Source of the DNA: Cruorifilaria tuberocauda
Lineage: Eukaryota > Nematoda > Chromadorea > Rhabditida > Onchocercidae
Length of the DNA: 64,000 bases
Assembly (NCBI GenBank): GCA_013365365.1
Contig: JABVXU010000241.1
Location: forward strand, 1-64,000
Direction: 5' to 3'
Positions 14,384 to 34,100 of the stretch are shown one piece after another. Under the pieces are notes generated by a model. That model saw nothing but the letters and a program-made list of their open reading frames with translations. It was not told where the DNA came from and made no database searches. Numbering within the stretch: position 1 is the stretch's first letter; every line of letters begins with the position of its first letter. The position numbers and the translations under genes were made by a program.

Positions 14384-15366
14384 GGCTACTGAAAATGTTG
14401 CAAGAAAATTCAAATCGACATTATAGACAATGAAGAATTATTAAAACATGCGAACACTCCCATAAATTTATTAAATAATAAAACTAGGAATACCGAGTCG
14501 AAAATTGCAAAGGCTATTATTTGGAATTGGGATTACTGAAATCATTATGGATTATTCCAGAATTTCAAAGGAGAATCATGAGATTTAGAATCACACATCA
14601 TGTAATTGTGAATTGCAAACCATTGAAATTTGAATAAAATATATCCTTCGATTAATCATATAATTGACTTAATGCATTAAGCATAATACATCACTTACTA
14701 TACTCAAAATTTCTTATTAATTTATTAATCTTACTACTGCTTCAATGCTATTTTATGACCTCTGTTTCTGACATTCCGGCACACGTTTCGTACCGTGACC
14801 CCTGCATGTCTCACCTCCTTCAAGGATACTCACTCAAATGTCTGATCTCCTCAAGATAAACGTGAATTATTCCCACGTACTGCAAAATTTCGAAATGAAC
14901 CTCCAACAGCCCACCATCTTCATAACTATCGAGAACTATAGATTCGGATTATTTTGTCTAAAGCAAATACTTTTTGGAATTAGAAGTTTATTGAAATCGA
15001 TGGATGGCAGCATGAGTTTTTACACTTCTAAAGTTCTGATAAGGATCTGAGGTTAAAGGTTAGGTATCGTATTAGTTCAAACTAATGAAGATCGAAGAGT
15101 TACAAAGTGTTTATTGTACATACGTGTAAGTTAGAAGAAATCAATAGTAGTAAGATTTGTTTTATTAAATTATACTTTTATATCGTAACGGAAGAAAAAC
15201 GTTTCGTTGTGTGACTGCGTTAAACGTGACTGCGTTAAACGTGACCGCGTGCAGTTCAAAATTTTCAGTAATTTGTTGCCTGATTTATCTGTAATAGTGA
15301 GGTTACGTCAGGTTAGCAGAGGTCATAAATTCTAACTCATTTGATTGATAATATTAGGAGTGGAAA
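14384..15366. promoter_or_regulatory. Shared divergent promoter region of SMC1 and QARS
   Basis: 983 bp separate the start codons of two head-to-head genes. No exon is visible here, so the region should contain both promoters and 5' leaders. The QARS-proximal half carries a 15-bp tandem repeat. A weak acceptor-like ttagcag near 15320 could be a trans-splice site for QARS; this is unproven. Confidence 0.55.
15211..15254. repeat. 15-bp tandem repeat, about 2.9 copies, in the divergent promoter
   Basis: The unit GTGACTGCGTTAAAC occurs exactly at 15211-15225 and 15226-15240. A decayed third copy (GTGACCGCGTGCAG) follows. It lies about 110 bp upstream of the QARS start codon and is unusually GC-rich for its surroundings. 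It could be a small array of factor-binding sites. Confidence 0.85.
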
Positions 15367-21627
<6,261 letters not shown>

Positions 21628-21806
21628 TCGTGAACGAATAGAAATAATTGTTATCTTTTCTTCTGTTCATTTGAGTTTTGAAAAATTTAACAGTGTCATG
21701 CGGCAATTCAATTTTTTTTGTGAAAGAGGAGGTTATGAAGTTATAAGAATTAAATGCATTAAATTTTATCTTATGTTTTTGATGTTTTAATTTGAGATTC
21801 TAATGT

Positions 21807-21842
<36 letters not shown>

Positions 21843-23112
21843 TTGTTTAAATATTGCATAATTCTATGAAATATTAGAAGTTGATGAACAAGAAATCATA
21901 TTTAAGCTATCGTCATCACTAATACTGTTTTTGTTATTTTAACGTTGGAATGTAAAAAGCATTGTTTTTACGGAAAAGCGATATGAATTAGGCTTTTTAT
22001 TTTAGGGATATATTTATCGTATATTACTAGGGAAAATATTATCCCATTATACATTATCATCATTGTTAATCTTATTGAAACTTGGTTGATGTTTTTACGT
22101 ATCCATAGGCTGTCGACGTTGTTATTGTTTTTGTTTTATGCTTTTAAAGAAAAAAAGACTACATTATTAGGAAGATGAAATTTCGGCAATTGAGTTACAA
22201 ATGATGTGTTTGCAGTGCCTCTTTACAATGTTGCTTGATGTATTATTCAGGAAGAAATTTTTTCGATTTTATTTTATTGGGCGATACCAAAGGTTATTTT
22301 TCTCTATACATTTTTAGCTGTTATTTGGTTATTTGGAAGAGAAATAAAGCATAAAATGAATAAAAATTGTTTATCACTGATGAAAAGTATCACATAACAA
22401 TGGAATGAGATAGATTTTTTCATTTTTCCTCTAGGAAATGAAATATCTTTTGTTAAATTTTCATTTTTTAATGGTGATGAAAGAGTCATTCTAACACTGC
22501 TAAGGAAGACATTGACTAGAGGAATTGCGCTTTATGAGTGTAAGAATCGTGCAACATTTACGAAAGTTACAAAAGTTCGAATTTTTCCTTCCTATCGTTT
22601 GAGTATTTAGTAGAGGGTTTTCCCTTTTAACCTTCGGCTCAAAAACCTAACATGAATTTGTTGAATATGCTGTTTAGTAATGAATATTTCTGTTTCTCAT
22701 GGAAATAAAGAATGTTTTTCGGATAAGTTACATAAATTTTTAAAATTTCTTTAAGCAAATTCTGAATGATGGTTGGGTCTTTGGTACTTCAATGTCAATG
22801 TTTAATCACTGCCGATGTTGTCTTTAGTTATGTTAAGACTTTGGAATCCTTTACGCTATTTACTTGGATCCTTTGAACAGAAAGCGCGATATGTATACTT
22901 ACGTGCGATAAACAAAAAACAACTGTGGACAAACGCTGTTCAGTCGAATCTATTGTTGGCCAGGTTTTTTTTCGTGCTATGTTATGTTATCAAAGATAAA
23001 GTTCCATGATGATAGCATATGGGAGATTTAAATTTGAAAATTTCATAAGACGACAAATCGTGTAGTTTAAAAATTTTTAAAGAAGAAAATTGATCCGTTT
23101 AGAGTCCTACAT
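21628..23112. other. Intergenic between QARS and RMND1
   Basis: QARS 3' untranslated region and RMND1 upstream region. It holds a (TA)14 tract and A/T-rich low-complexity sequence, with AATAAA-like motifs such as those near 22343 and 22705. No gene is supported. Confidence 0.55.
21811..21838. repeat. (TA)14 microsatellite
   Basis: Uninterrupted TA dinucleotide run about 185 bp after the QARS stop codon. A shorter TA run of about 8 units sits in QARS intron 18 near 21108-21123. Confidence 0.95.
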
Positions 23113-26100
23113 ATGCAGTCAACTAAATGTTTTGCGGACGCAACCACTCCATTATCGTCAAACGTTGATTCGACAACCGTTGTGCGAAAACCGGTCCGAA
23201 GACGTAGACCGTTAACTTCAGTTTATGATTCAACGGTTTGTCTGTGTTAATTTACCAGTTAATTTTAAGTAAATGCCTAGGATTGTGTGGAATTTTAAAA
23301 AGTGGGAAGTTCCAGGAAAAGCGCTGCTATATTTGTAAAATTAGAATAATCATAACGAATAAGCGGTTAATTTTTGATTCTTATACGAATTGTTTCCTAG
23401 CATTAAAACACCAAACATAGGAAGAAGCTAACTTAGAGCTGTTTAAATAGTATTTGGTTTTTACTATCATGTGTTTTAGTATCCAAGAGGGCCGGAAATC
23501 ATTGGCGTAGCAATGGCGGAATCGTTTAGATTACTTGATATACTCGATGATGAGCATTTATTCAGCTTGTATAATTGTACGCATATCGATGAAGGTACAT
23601 TTAATTTCATCTTCAATAAATAAAAATAATTGGAAATATTATGTTTAAGTCAATCCATCACAATGACAAACTGCTTGAACCTAGTGGATTGTACTTGACT
23701 TTATTTTACTTAGTCTCATAGTGATAATAATTTCGTTCTTCATGCTAACGGTTTTTTTTTTTTTTTTTTTTTTTGCATTTCATGCAAAATGGTCGCATTA
23801 TCAATTTTCATATTGACCTTATTTTCTTTTCCTATATGCGTGAACCACTTTTTGTGCTTGATCAACTAATGGTTCTTGTAAATTAAAACAATTCTTCAAA
23901 TTTGCTTCGTGCTAGTTATACTAATTGAACACTATTTGCTGCTTCAAAAATCGCCGCAAACATTAGTTATCATCAAAAATCATTGCAAGCATTAAAGAAA
24001 TCATGTTTTTTGATTTGTTACAAATCAAAATTTAATCTGTTATACTTTTTGAAGTGTCTGTTTGGCCTATTAAACATCAAAGAGTTAAAGCTTCATATAC
24101 TATGTTTTTCTACTGTTTTGAGTATTTGTATGAAATTGTATTTTTTTGTCGAGTTTCAAGATTTTTTCAGAAATTGATGATGGTTTACACTTCGTACCAA
24201 AACCACAATATGTTATTGATCAAAATGCAATCAAAGAATTCTTTTTGTTTGCTGATGGCGTTGTTGTCTTTTGGGGCATTAATCATATCGAGGTAATTGT
24301 TTTTTTTCCCTTTAAATAAGTATCACTGTCACAGAGAAATTATTGTAAAATAGTAATAGCTGGAAAGCTTGCATTCAGTGCTGTCTATCTTACTCAATTG
24401 TTTGATGGGAAATGACGCTCATCAGTTGTCTCATCTTACATTTGAATGCATTAGGCGCATTACGTATGTAGTTAAAACATAGATTTTTCTATATACATTA
24501 TCACGATAATCGGGAAAATATTAAGTTACGCTATGAAAAAATTATTGAAGTTATTGAATAAAAGAGAGATGAGAGGAAAATTTAAACTTATGAATATATT
24601 TCTTTCAAAATAGTAGGAAGTTGAGGAATATTTTTGAAAAGTCACTTTAGTTACGGAAAATTATAATGTTTTTAATTTATAAAATATTGTTTGAATTTGG
24701 AAGCATTTCCTGAATTACAGCGTAGCCAGATAATGGATATTTTGTCTCAATATGCTGAATTGCCATTTGAATCATCTGTTGTTCTAGAAGAAACTGATAC
24801 CTTATCATTTCGTCTAGTGAAAGAGTAAGGAAATTTGTACAAATTTGTATGGTTTATCAAGTAAACAATTTTAAATTGTGCTCCTTAATTGTCGTTTATT
24901 CGTGCATGTCTTCAGTCTTATTATTGCAATATGTTACTTACGCTCAAGTTCATATAACATACGTGAATTTATAATTTTTATATATTTTTTATCAAATTAA
25001 GGGCCTAAGACATGGATCTGGAAACAATTTTTTTTAAGAGGTGAAACACGGATGAAAAGTGAACAATTGCTGCTTAACTTTACCAATTATTTGGACGGAC
25101 ATCATTCGTCATTAGCAACTTTGGAGCGATTTGCTTTTTCGCATGGGATGGCTGCATCAGGTGAATTGATATTCATGAATTTCTTGCTAGGCCATGGTAT
25201 TAAAGAAGAAACATTATATAAAATGGTTAAAATAACGAGAACGTTAATGGACTGAAATTTATCCTAGGACATGAAGCATAGTTATGATCTGCTTGGTATA
25301 TAATGATTTGGAGTTGGGAGCGATATTGCAAGGCTTAAATGTTATTGGTGGCATCAAATTTTATAGCCAGTTTTTGAAAATTTGCTTTTCTTGAAAAAGA
25401 CTTTTTAACTTTTTGTTTACAAATCATTTAGTTTAAAGATCGATATTTTTTCTCTGGGTTATCAACAGCAATTTTTTTAATTAAGCTTGAATATGAGTTT
25501 CAGTGAAAGTTGCAATATGGGAAGCACAATTATTGGAATATGCTGAACCGCTCGCAAAAGCTTCAAAAGGATTGAGTGTTGGTAAGATTCCTTTGAAGAG
25601 GAAAAACGTATTGATGCAGACTGGTACTTTATTATCACTTAGGTGAGTAAATCCGTTCTTCTATTATTTGAAATCTTTCCTCGCATGTTATTTCTATTCC
25701 TAATGATATTTGTATTACTAATATGCGCTGTCTTGCTTTTCTTACTAATCTTCGTTTTACCGTTTTATATGTAGTTTCGTGCTGACTTTCATTTAGTTAT
25801 CGTAATTGACGGAGGATGAAATATTGAATAAAATCATGTTTGTAGTTCCTGGATAATAGCTTATACGCGTCTTAATTTGCACCAACTATTTTATGTAATT
25901 TTTTTCTGAATATAACTGATTCAAACTGCTGTTTTTTCTACGCTTTATTCCCATTTTTTATTATCTTAGCTTCTTTTTGCTTTTCATACTTGTATTTTGC
26001 GAGCAAAATTTCTCATATGCTTATTTTTTAATTAACTCAATCAATTTGAGTTATCAACTTTGCAAATTTTTTCGCTGTTATGTCATTTTTTGTTATTTAT

Positions 26101-27041
26101 AGGCATTCAATCAATTTAAATACGAACTTAATTGATTCCGATTTTTACTGGGAGAAGCAAGATTTAGAACCGTATTATAGGATGGCTTTAAAGCATTTCG
26201 CCGTTGCCAGTCGACGAAGGTATATAAATCAATTAATTTTGATTCTTGCTGTAATCATTTCTCCTTACGTTTCTTTGCAATTTCAAGATATTGTTTGAAA
26301 TTAATTTTTGTGGATTGGGATGAAAAATTGTTTTTTTCAGAATGTTAAACGCACAATTGGATTATTGCAGTGAAATATTAAAAGTAGTGAACGGCATGCA
26401 AACTCATAATTGCGTATGTTTTTAATTTTCTTCCTAAATTTTTTTAATCAAATATAATCTCCATAGCAATGATGATGACGATATAAAATATTAATTTTGC
26501 ATGCATCCCACTTTTTCACTTCTTTGGTATTTGAAGTTAACATAAATTGAGATAATCATGACAGATAATCAGTTAAAATAATTAAATAGATTGGGATTTT
26601 TCATTGCTAATTTAGCTAGTTCAACTAATTTTTCATGATTTTATAGCCTAAAATTTACTGGTCAGCTGCTTTTTTAACCATTTCCTTCTTATTCTGAACT
26701 TTCTCATTTCTTAATGATTCTGTGCGTTTCTTGAAAGTATGGAATTCTTTTAGTTTTTATGTTTTTTGTGTCATGTAGATGAATGAATTTAAATTTTAAA
26801 GCAGTTGATTTTCTGAAAAAATATAATTAAAATTCGAAAATTTCCGAACTGTCATTAAATGCTTTTAAAATTTCAGGAAGCGCGATTGGAATGGATGATT
26901 ATTTACCTTATTGTTATCGAAGTGTTTTTTGCAATAATTGATCACTGTGGATTTAGTTTGGGTCCACCACAAAAGGTCGTCTTAGATAATTGTCAAGAGT
27001 TAGTGAACGGTATCAATGAAGCAATACAAAAGCGTCAATGA
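23113..27041 (+). CDS. RMND1: RMND1-like DUF155 protein, mitochondrial translation factor
   Basis: Exons: 23113-23235, 23480-23594, 24171-24292, 24721-24824, 25039-25160, 25504-25642, 26103-26219, 26341-26413, 26877-27041. The sum is 1,080 nt, or 359 aa, with all phases agreeing. RMND1 is a mitochondrial inner-membrane protein needed for mitochondrial translation (family knowledge). The N-terminus has a basic patch (VVRKPVRRRRPLTS), compatible with import. DUF155 features seen: FFLFADGVVVFWGINHIE, LERFAFSHGMAASVKVAIWE, LRHSINLNTNLIDSDFYWE and AVASRRRMLNAQLDYCSE. Near the C-terminus EARLEWMIIYLIVIEVFF is the expected membrane helix. The final 40 or so residues after it look nematode-specific. 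An upstream start cannot be excluded. Confidence 0.92.
23752..23774. repeat. Poly-T run, 23 bases, in RMND1 intron 2
   Basis: Uninterrupted T homopolymer well upstream of the exon-3 acceptor at 24170. It is likely length-variable and prone to sequencing error. Confidence 0.95.
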
Positions 27042-28186
27042 TCAGCGACATGCAATTCTTTTCTGTTTTTTATTCCATGGGGTGTTAGATTATGAATTTT
27101 TTTTTTACAGTTCACTTTGATTTTGCTGTTAATTTTTAGTATCTTTTGAGTTTAATTTTCTTTTTTTCTTTTTTATAAGTTTCTTACCATGTCTTGAATA
27201 GTTCATGATATTATTTGTTTAATGTGTTATCATTGTTAAGTTTTATTTCCTTATTACTGACACTATCATAATTCATAAATATGATGATCATTTTTCTAAC
27301 TAAATTCTCTTCATATTGCTGTTTCACTCATAATATTTCGTATTTAAGTTGGTCTGTGCTTCAAGGTGGATTCGTACGAGAGTTAATAATGACCAGTCCT
27401 TTGCTGGTTGCTCACATATAAGAACTTAGAACATGTTGAAATGTTGAATAGGTTGCCAACCGTTGTTAGCTCACCTAATTTATATCGCTGAGATTTATCA
27501 TACATACGTAATTTATGCGAAGATATCAAATATGCTCATTTGTTCAGCTAATGCTAAAGTGTTTATTCCAATTTTCAAATTATGAAAGTTTCAAAAATAA
27601 AACATATAGTCCCTTGTGTCATATCACAGTTACACATTCATTGACAAAATTTTCAACAGAAGCTAAGATTTGCATAGTTTCTTTTCACGTAGTCAGTGCG
27701 TAATGCTTCACGTATGTTTCGCGTATTGTTTACGAGCACCAAGATTGTAAAATCGTTGTCTTCATCATCAATTCATATTACAGATATAATTAAATTAACA
27801 GTTAAGGAAAAACAAAGAACGAGAAGGAAATCCTTTCATTATTCAGCATCGGCAGTTTTATCTGTGATTGTTTATGCATTCGAGGGAGCTCCATCATTCT
27901 ACATTGAAATAACTGCTGAGAACAATTATAAGAAAAGTTATGCTGCGTGTAAATGGCTTGATTATCACTAGGAGAAAGAGAGGCAGAGAGAGAGTTTTTC
28001 CTATTTTATGGGAATAAAAGGTGATAGGAAAATCATGTGACAGAGCAATAAGGGAAGAACAAATATTTTGAAAGAAAGTAAAATGCGTGCGAATCAATCA
28101 GTCAAATTCGAAATGAATTATATTTTTTCATTTCTTTTTGCAACATTTTTCCACATCATTCATATGTTCCTATCTCTTATTGTACT

Positions 28187-28350
28187 ATCATCATCATCAT
28201 CGCAACCATGAGTTCCATTACATCGTCATCGTTATCATAAACATGACTATCATTGTATCATTTTCATCACTATCACTGTCGTATTATGATTATCGTTACA
28301 TCATTATCATCATTTTAATGCTTATCATCATTATAATTCTATCATCCATT
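28187..28350. repeat. Degenerate ATC/CAT triplet tract
   Basis: Begins with five perfect ATC units (28187-28201). It continues as a decayed ATC/GTC/ATT mixture for about 150 bp. It looks like an old expanded trinucleotide satellite. Confidence 0.8.
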
Positions 28351-30720
28351 GTTATTTACTATTCCGATTAAATATATGATTTGCAACTTACTTGATATTT
28401 GAGATTAAGGATGCAGAAATCTTGTTGCTTAGATCATACTGAATTATTATCCCTTATCAGTTGTTCCATAGAATTACTTCTTATCTCTTATCAACATTAA
28501 TCATTTTCAATCATTATTATAAACACCATTTATCAACCATTGAAAAGTGGAGATTAAACGGTTATACCACCAACTGCGAACATCCGGAAAACTAGAACAA
28601 TTATGGAATCTATAGCAGAATATTCCATATAATTTCTTCATCCTAATAATTCTGTTCTTAAAGCATCAGTTTTTTATTGTTTTCCAACTGATAATTGGAT
28701 TCCTTTTGACCTGATAATTTATTGTTGCAATGTGAATAATTCATAATTAAATAATTTATTATAGTAGTAGTATTATGTATTCAAATAAAGCATTAACTAT
28801 TAAGCACTACTAAATAATACGATCGAACTGTTATCAAATGCGATATAAAAGTAAATACAATATGAACCAAAATAAATGTTTATTTGTTAAGTGGAAATTC
28901 AATTTTCAAAGTTTATTTTCTTTTTTGGGTGGAGAAGAGAGAGAAAGTATAGGTAACATTGAGTGGAAATATTTTGAAAATTGTCATTGGCAAATGATCG
29001 AATCAAATTTTCTTTACCTTCGTAAACATAAAGCCAAAATTAAACTTTCTATTGTTGCAAAGTACACAGAAATACAATGAGAAATCCAGTTCTTTGATGA
29101 AAAACAAACAATGCGCAATTTGCGAGAAATAATATTAACGCCCTCTCACCTACTTCATACTCCATCAGCTAGCTCTCAAATATTAGAAAGCATTTCAGAT
29201 TCATTTATTTATTTATTCAGTTGTTTATTCATTAATTAATTATAAATAAATTAAAAATGAATAATGCAAAAAGAGCACTGAATTTTCACCTTATTTTATG
29301 TTTTTTAAATTAAATTTAACAGTTTTGATTAAAATTGAAGCAATCGCAAGAAATTGTTTATATTTCTTTAATCTAACAGGCGAATTTTATTTCATCCAGA
29401 ATTCAATTAAAAATATTAGTTCCTACTGAAATTATAACTTTGATTAAATTAAAGCATTCTTTTATTTTTCTTTTTCAAAATTTAATGAACAAAATTTAAT
29501 TTATTTTATTCAAATCAAAAATATGTTATTAAATTAGTTGAAAAGAAACAAAGAGCAGAATTCTGGGAAAGTAAGAAAATTCATTTCATTAAATCTTTCT
29601 CTCATTTAATACTGCAAAAGAATCTCATCAAACTGTCCATTCCTAATTCCATCGGGAAATCATACTTTAATAGTTAATATCAAACTGCTATTTTTAAATT
29701 TCATTAACGATCCTCCTATCATCGACTCTATTTTGCTTTCACGAGAATACATTTTCCACATGCAATATTTCTTTCCCCAGTTCAAATTTATTTCCTTTTT
29801 TCGAATTCTGTTCTCACGTTTGATGGATCGCTATTGCGTATGACGTGAAGTTGTTACGTGAAGTTGGCACTAAATTTGTTTTTTTGTGTGCTAATTATTC
29901 AGTATGAATAATAAGCATACAAAAAAGCTAGTACTTTTATTTTTGTTTCCTGTGATTTTCGAAAAAGCTATTAATGATTCAGTTATTGATGAAATTCGAA
30001 CGAATTTCCTGATCTGGAAAAAATATTAGAAAAAATATACAACATAAACAAGCACGCAATTTATAAATAAGAAATTTGTGCCTCTGAATTAATGATTAAT
30101 TAATGATTTAAATATTTCATATGTAAACTTCAGTACCGAGCTATACATCAAATAACATTTCCGTCATCTAATATTGGTTAGGGCTGAAAAGAATTCACAA
30201 TATTCTGAAATTCTTCCAGTTATTCCGATATTTTGAGATCTGTTATTTGATATTAAACCGAAAACAGAAACAATCCAATGTCAATCTCTTATCAGCTCTT
30301 CGGCACTTTATCAAGCAATCTGTTTGTTCACATTGACATCGTTTTATCAGTCGAATAACATTTGTCGAAATAAGTTGTCATCAATTTTTTTTTGATTTCT
30401 TTCACTTTCCTTTTCAGTTTTATTGTGATTTCGGATTGTTATAATATTTTCCGGCGACTATTTCATTATGATAATTATTAAATTGTGTATCATCTTATCA
30501 ACCGGCATAATTTTTCCATAAATTTTGTTCGATTATTCTGATTTTTCACTCTGATAATTTTTTGAATGAGATTTTTTTCTTTTTATTCTTTTCTCACTTT
30601 TGTCTCTCCCAAAAATTTTAATTTAAAAAATTTCGATTCATTTATTAGTACTTCTTAAATGCATTAATTCCGTTCATCCAATATTTCGTTACGGAATTTG
30701 AAATACAGAAAGTAATAAGT

Positions 30721-30762
30721 AGAAGAGAGAGAGGAAGAGAGGAAAACAGAGAAAGAAAGAGG
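30721..30762. repeat. Purine (GA)-rich tract
   Basis: A run of AG/GAA units with no pyrimidine except one C near its centre. It lies 140 bp before a CT run on the same strand, so the two could pair or form triplex structures. Confidence 0.75.
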
Positions 30763-30900
30763 AATTTCTTCATATCTGGACGTCCTTATCATTCCGCTAC
30801 TATCAGAAATTTCTTCTAAAAAGGATCCCAAAAAGTATACAATAACTCACTTGCAATATGTATCACATATGCTTAATAGACAATAAGTTCCTCCAATTTT

Positions 30901-30930
30901 CTCTCTCTCTCTCTCTCTCTCTCCCTCTCC
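30901..30930. repeat. (CT)11 microsatellite with CCCTCTCC tail
   Basis: Perfect CT dinucleotides at 30901-30922 followed by ccctctcc, 140 bp upstream of the BCKDHA leader. Pyrimidine tracts of this kind are common in nematode promoters; a regulatory role here is inference. Confidence 0.9.
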
Positions 30931-31054
30931 TTCAATCTCATCTAATTTCAATCACATGGACTTTTAATTTTTAAAAATTTATAAGTTAAAGAATTTTTCT
31001 CCAGTTTCATTTTTAAGTTAAACCATCCCTAATGAATTTACACACCGTATTTGC

Positions 31055-31071
31055 TTTTCTTCTCTTTTCAG
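31055..31071 (+). promoter_or_regulatory. Possible trans-splice acceptor for BCKDHA
   Basis: A strong pyrimidine-rich acceptor (ttctcttttcag) ends at 31071. It has no matching upstream exon and lies 71 bp before the chosen start codon. This is what a spliced-leader addition site looks like in nematodes. It also cuts through the longer open frame that begins at 31032, which argues for the downstream ATG. Confidence 0.45.
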
Positions 31072-31142
31072 AATTTTCCAGTTTAAATCGGAATTTACTA
31101 ACCTACGGAACACGAAGTCATATATCACAGAACAGGACAGAA

Positions 31143-34100
31143 ATGTTACCACAACTTCGGCGATGTCCTATTCGAACTTGTTTGCAGTTATCATCGATTG
31201 TGGCATCACGTGAAAACCGTTCATTAGCTACTCTTCGTCGATGCAGCACTGCATCCGATTTCCGGATTAATGAGTTTACTGATAAATATCTAAGTCACCG
31301 GAAGGTCTATTCTATGATTTTCATCTAAAATAAGCTGTACATTAATTATTATCATATTAGGTATATTATTAGTGAATTGTTTGTTTGATCGCAAGCTTTT
31401 CAAAATGATTTCATTCATTTTCAATTAAACCAGTGGATTATTCACTCTTGTTATCCTTTAATATAAACAATTAACTGTCCCCCGAAATTTTAGTTAAAAG
31501 TTCTTCCAGAAATCAGGCAAAGAACTTTTCGAAATTTGTCACTGATATGAAATAATCGCTGGGAAAAAGGTTGCTTGAAGATGAAACAATTCATCTCTTC
31601 AGTTTGAGAAAATGAATTCTGGAATCTGAAGATAATCTTTTTAGGCTGAATTTACTGAAAAATTGGAAATTATCTCTCCCAATCAACAACCAACAATCCC
31701 AATATATCGAGTAACAAATTCCGAAGGACAATTTATTGATCCGAATTATGTTTTTGATTTGACGAAAGTAAAACTTTAATAGTGATATAAAATTCAAAAT
31801 ATAAGTGAAAAATAAATTCTAATATACTTTCTAAAATGTTCACTAAAAAGTACAAAATGTTTCGATACTTTCATTTCAGTCAAATTCGTAATAAAACCAA
31901 AAAGTCTAATAATAAACTTTCGCTTTTAACTATTGAGAAATATCAAGTTCTCAAACTGATAACAAATAAATTTATAGTAAAATCAAGCAAATTAATCCAA
32001 ATTATTTCCAATGACAGTTCATTAGTGTATTATTAGGCTTGAAATTCTGTCAACTGATAATTACAAACTTATCATTTTTAAAGGAATTAGCTGTAAAAAT
32101 GTATGAAACAATGGTAACCTTACAACATATGGATAAAATTTTATACGATTCACAACGTCAAGGACGCATTTCGTTTTATCTAACAAACACCGGTGAAGAG
32201 GTTTTCACCTTTTATATCTCATTAGAGTTAATTAATCAGTAGTAATTAAAAACTCGAATTAAATATTAATAAAAAGTCAATTCTTTTTTATTTTATCAAA
32301 CTTTGAATTCATTCCATTCAGAAAAAGGTCGATGAAATGATTTTATAAGATCTTTTTTTTTAAATGATTTCAAGAGACATTCCATCTAAAATATGACTTC
32401 ATTGATAAAGTTGAAAGTTTGAAAATTTTCAATAAGTTCTTTTCTGTAGGGAATAAAGCGAAGGAAAAAATAAAAGTGCAATTTTTGTTTTAAAATAATT
32501 CAACAGTAAAATGATCTGATTTTTTCAACCTATATTTTTTAGGCAGCTCAAGTCGGTTCAGCAGCAGCTCTTCATGATGATGACCTGATGTATGGGCAAT
32601 ACCGGGAAGCTGGCACGTTGCTATACCGAGGTTTTCCATTGGAAAACTTCATGAATCAATGTTACGGAAATGCTAAAGATATCGGTGAATTCTGCAACTA
32701 ATATTTGAAAAACGAATAAAACTAAATGTATTGAAGTTTATTAGTTATAGTTTATTAATTTATTATATTAATTATTAATTATGCTTAATAAAATAATTTA
32801 ACAACATTCTTCCATTTCTAATTTGCAGTAAATATTCAAAGAATTAATCAAGCTTTGATTTGAGATTAATTCAAGAGATAAAATTTTTTAACTAAAAGTA
32901 TTTTCCTAAAAATATTAATAAAGTCTAAAAAAATATTTGAGGAAAATGTTCATTTTATCTCATCTTATATTCTATTAGTTAATTCTAACTGTATTTTGCT
33001 ATTCGAGAAATTCAAAAATGCATGAAATTTTATTTCAGGTGGCGGAAAACAAATGCCAATACATTATGGCTCAGCGGAACATCATTATGTAACAATATCA
33101 TCACCATTAGCTACACAATTACCTCAAGCAGTCGGTTCTGCATATGCATTTAAAAGGTTCACTGAAATGCAAAAAGTGTATTAACTTTATGATGTAAACA
33201 ATTTAAGTGATAAAATGATAACGTATAGAATGGTTACTGATAATATCGCTTGCTAATGATTGCATTTGTTGGCAGCTGAGACAAACTGTGCTCACTGATA
33301 AGATGATAAGAGCTTTTTTTGATGTTTTGCACTGTTTTATTTGCTAATGAACTTTCGGACGTCGAATCGCAGTACTCGAACTAGACGTTAATAGACGTTA
33401 TGCGTCAAGGCGTTGTTCAGATTTCTGAAAATAAATGCCAATGGCAATTTTCGTCATAAATTGTAGTACTGATGTATTCAGAGAGGGAAATGGTCGAATA
33501 GTCGTGGCATATTTCGGTGAAGGTGCAGCATCAGAAGGTGACACTCACGGAGCGATGAATATGGCTTCCACAATGGTTGTGAACTTCACCAGTTTGAATG
33601 ATACATGATTGAAAACAGGGAGAATTATGATCTGTTTTTAAATAAGTGATTTAAGTTTACTTTTTAAAATGATTCCAATTAATTTATGAGTCTAAAAATT
33701 ATTCCAGAAATGCCCAGTAATATTTTTTTGTCGTAATAATGGCTACGCAATCAGTACGCCGGCAACGGAACAGTATGCCGGTGATGGTATCAGTGGTAGA
33801 GCTACCGGATATGGCATTCATGCGATACGGTATTTCCTTACATTTAAAAAATTCTTCTAATCCAAGAATTAATTAATTTTTCCAATCGATTATATTTTAC
33901 TTTTACATTAAAAAAGTTTACGTTTGCTAATAAGATAGGTTTTTAGAATTGAAATTGCGTATTAGACAAACAAATGATGACAAATGTTGAAGCAGTAGAA
34001 ATACTGCTAGACAGACAAAATAAATCAAAGAATTTCTTAGTATGATGGAAACATTGTTACAGGGTTGATGGTAATGATCTTATTGCTGTATACAATGCTA

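Larger units (their letters stand above)
27042..31142. other. 4.1 kb intergenic region between RMND1 and BCKDHA
   Basis: No exon chain could be built on either strand. The open frames here (for example 27696-27971 and 28838-29080) lack splice context and family motifs. The region holds a degenerate ATC-rich tract, a purine-rich tract and a CT run. It should include the RMND1 3' end and the BCKDHA leader. Confidence 0.5.

Noticed and set aside
28838..29080. 80-residue plus-strand frame
   Set aside because: Lys/Asn/Phe-rich composition of A/T-rich spacer, no domain, no exon chain.
31032..31142. Upstream in-frame ATG for BCKDHA
   Set aside because: A strong acceptor (tctcttttcag, ending 31071) interrupts this stretch. 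The ATG at 31143 begins a typical mitochondrial presequence.
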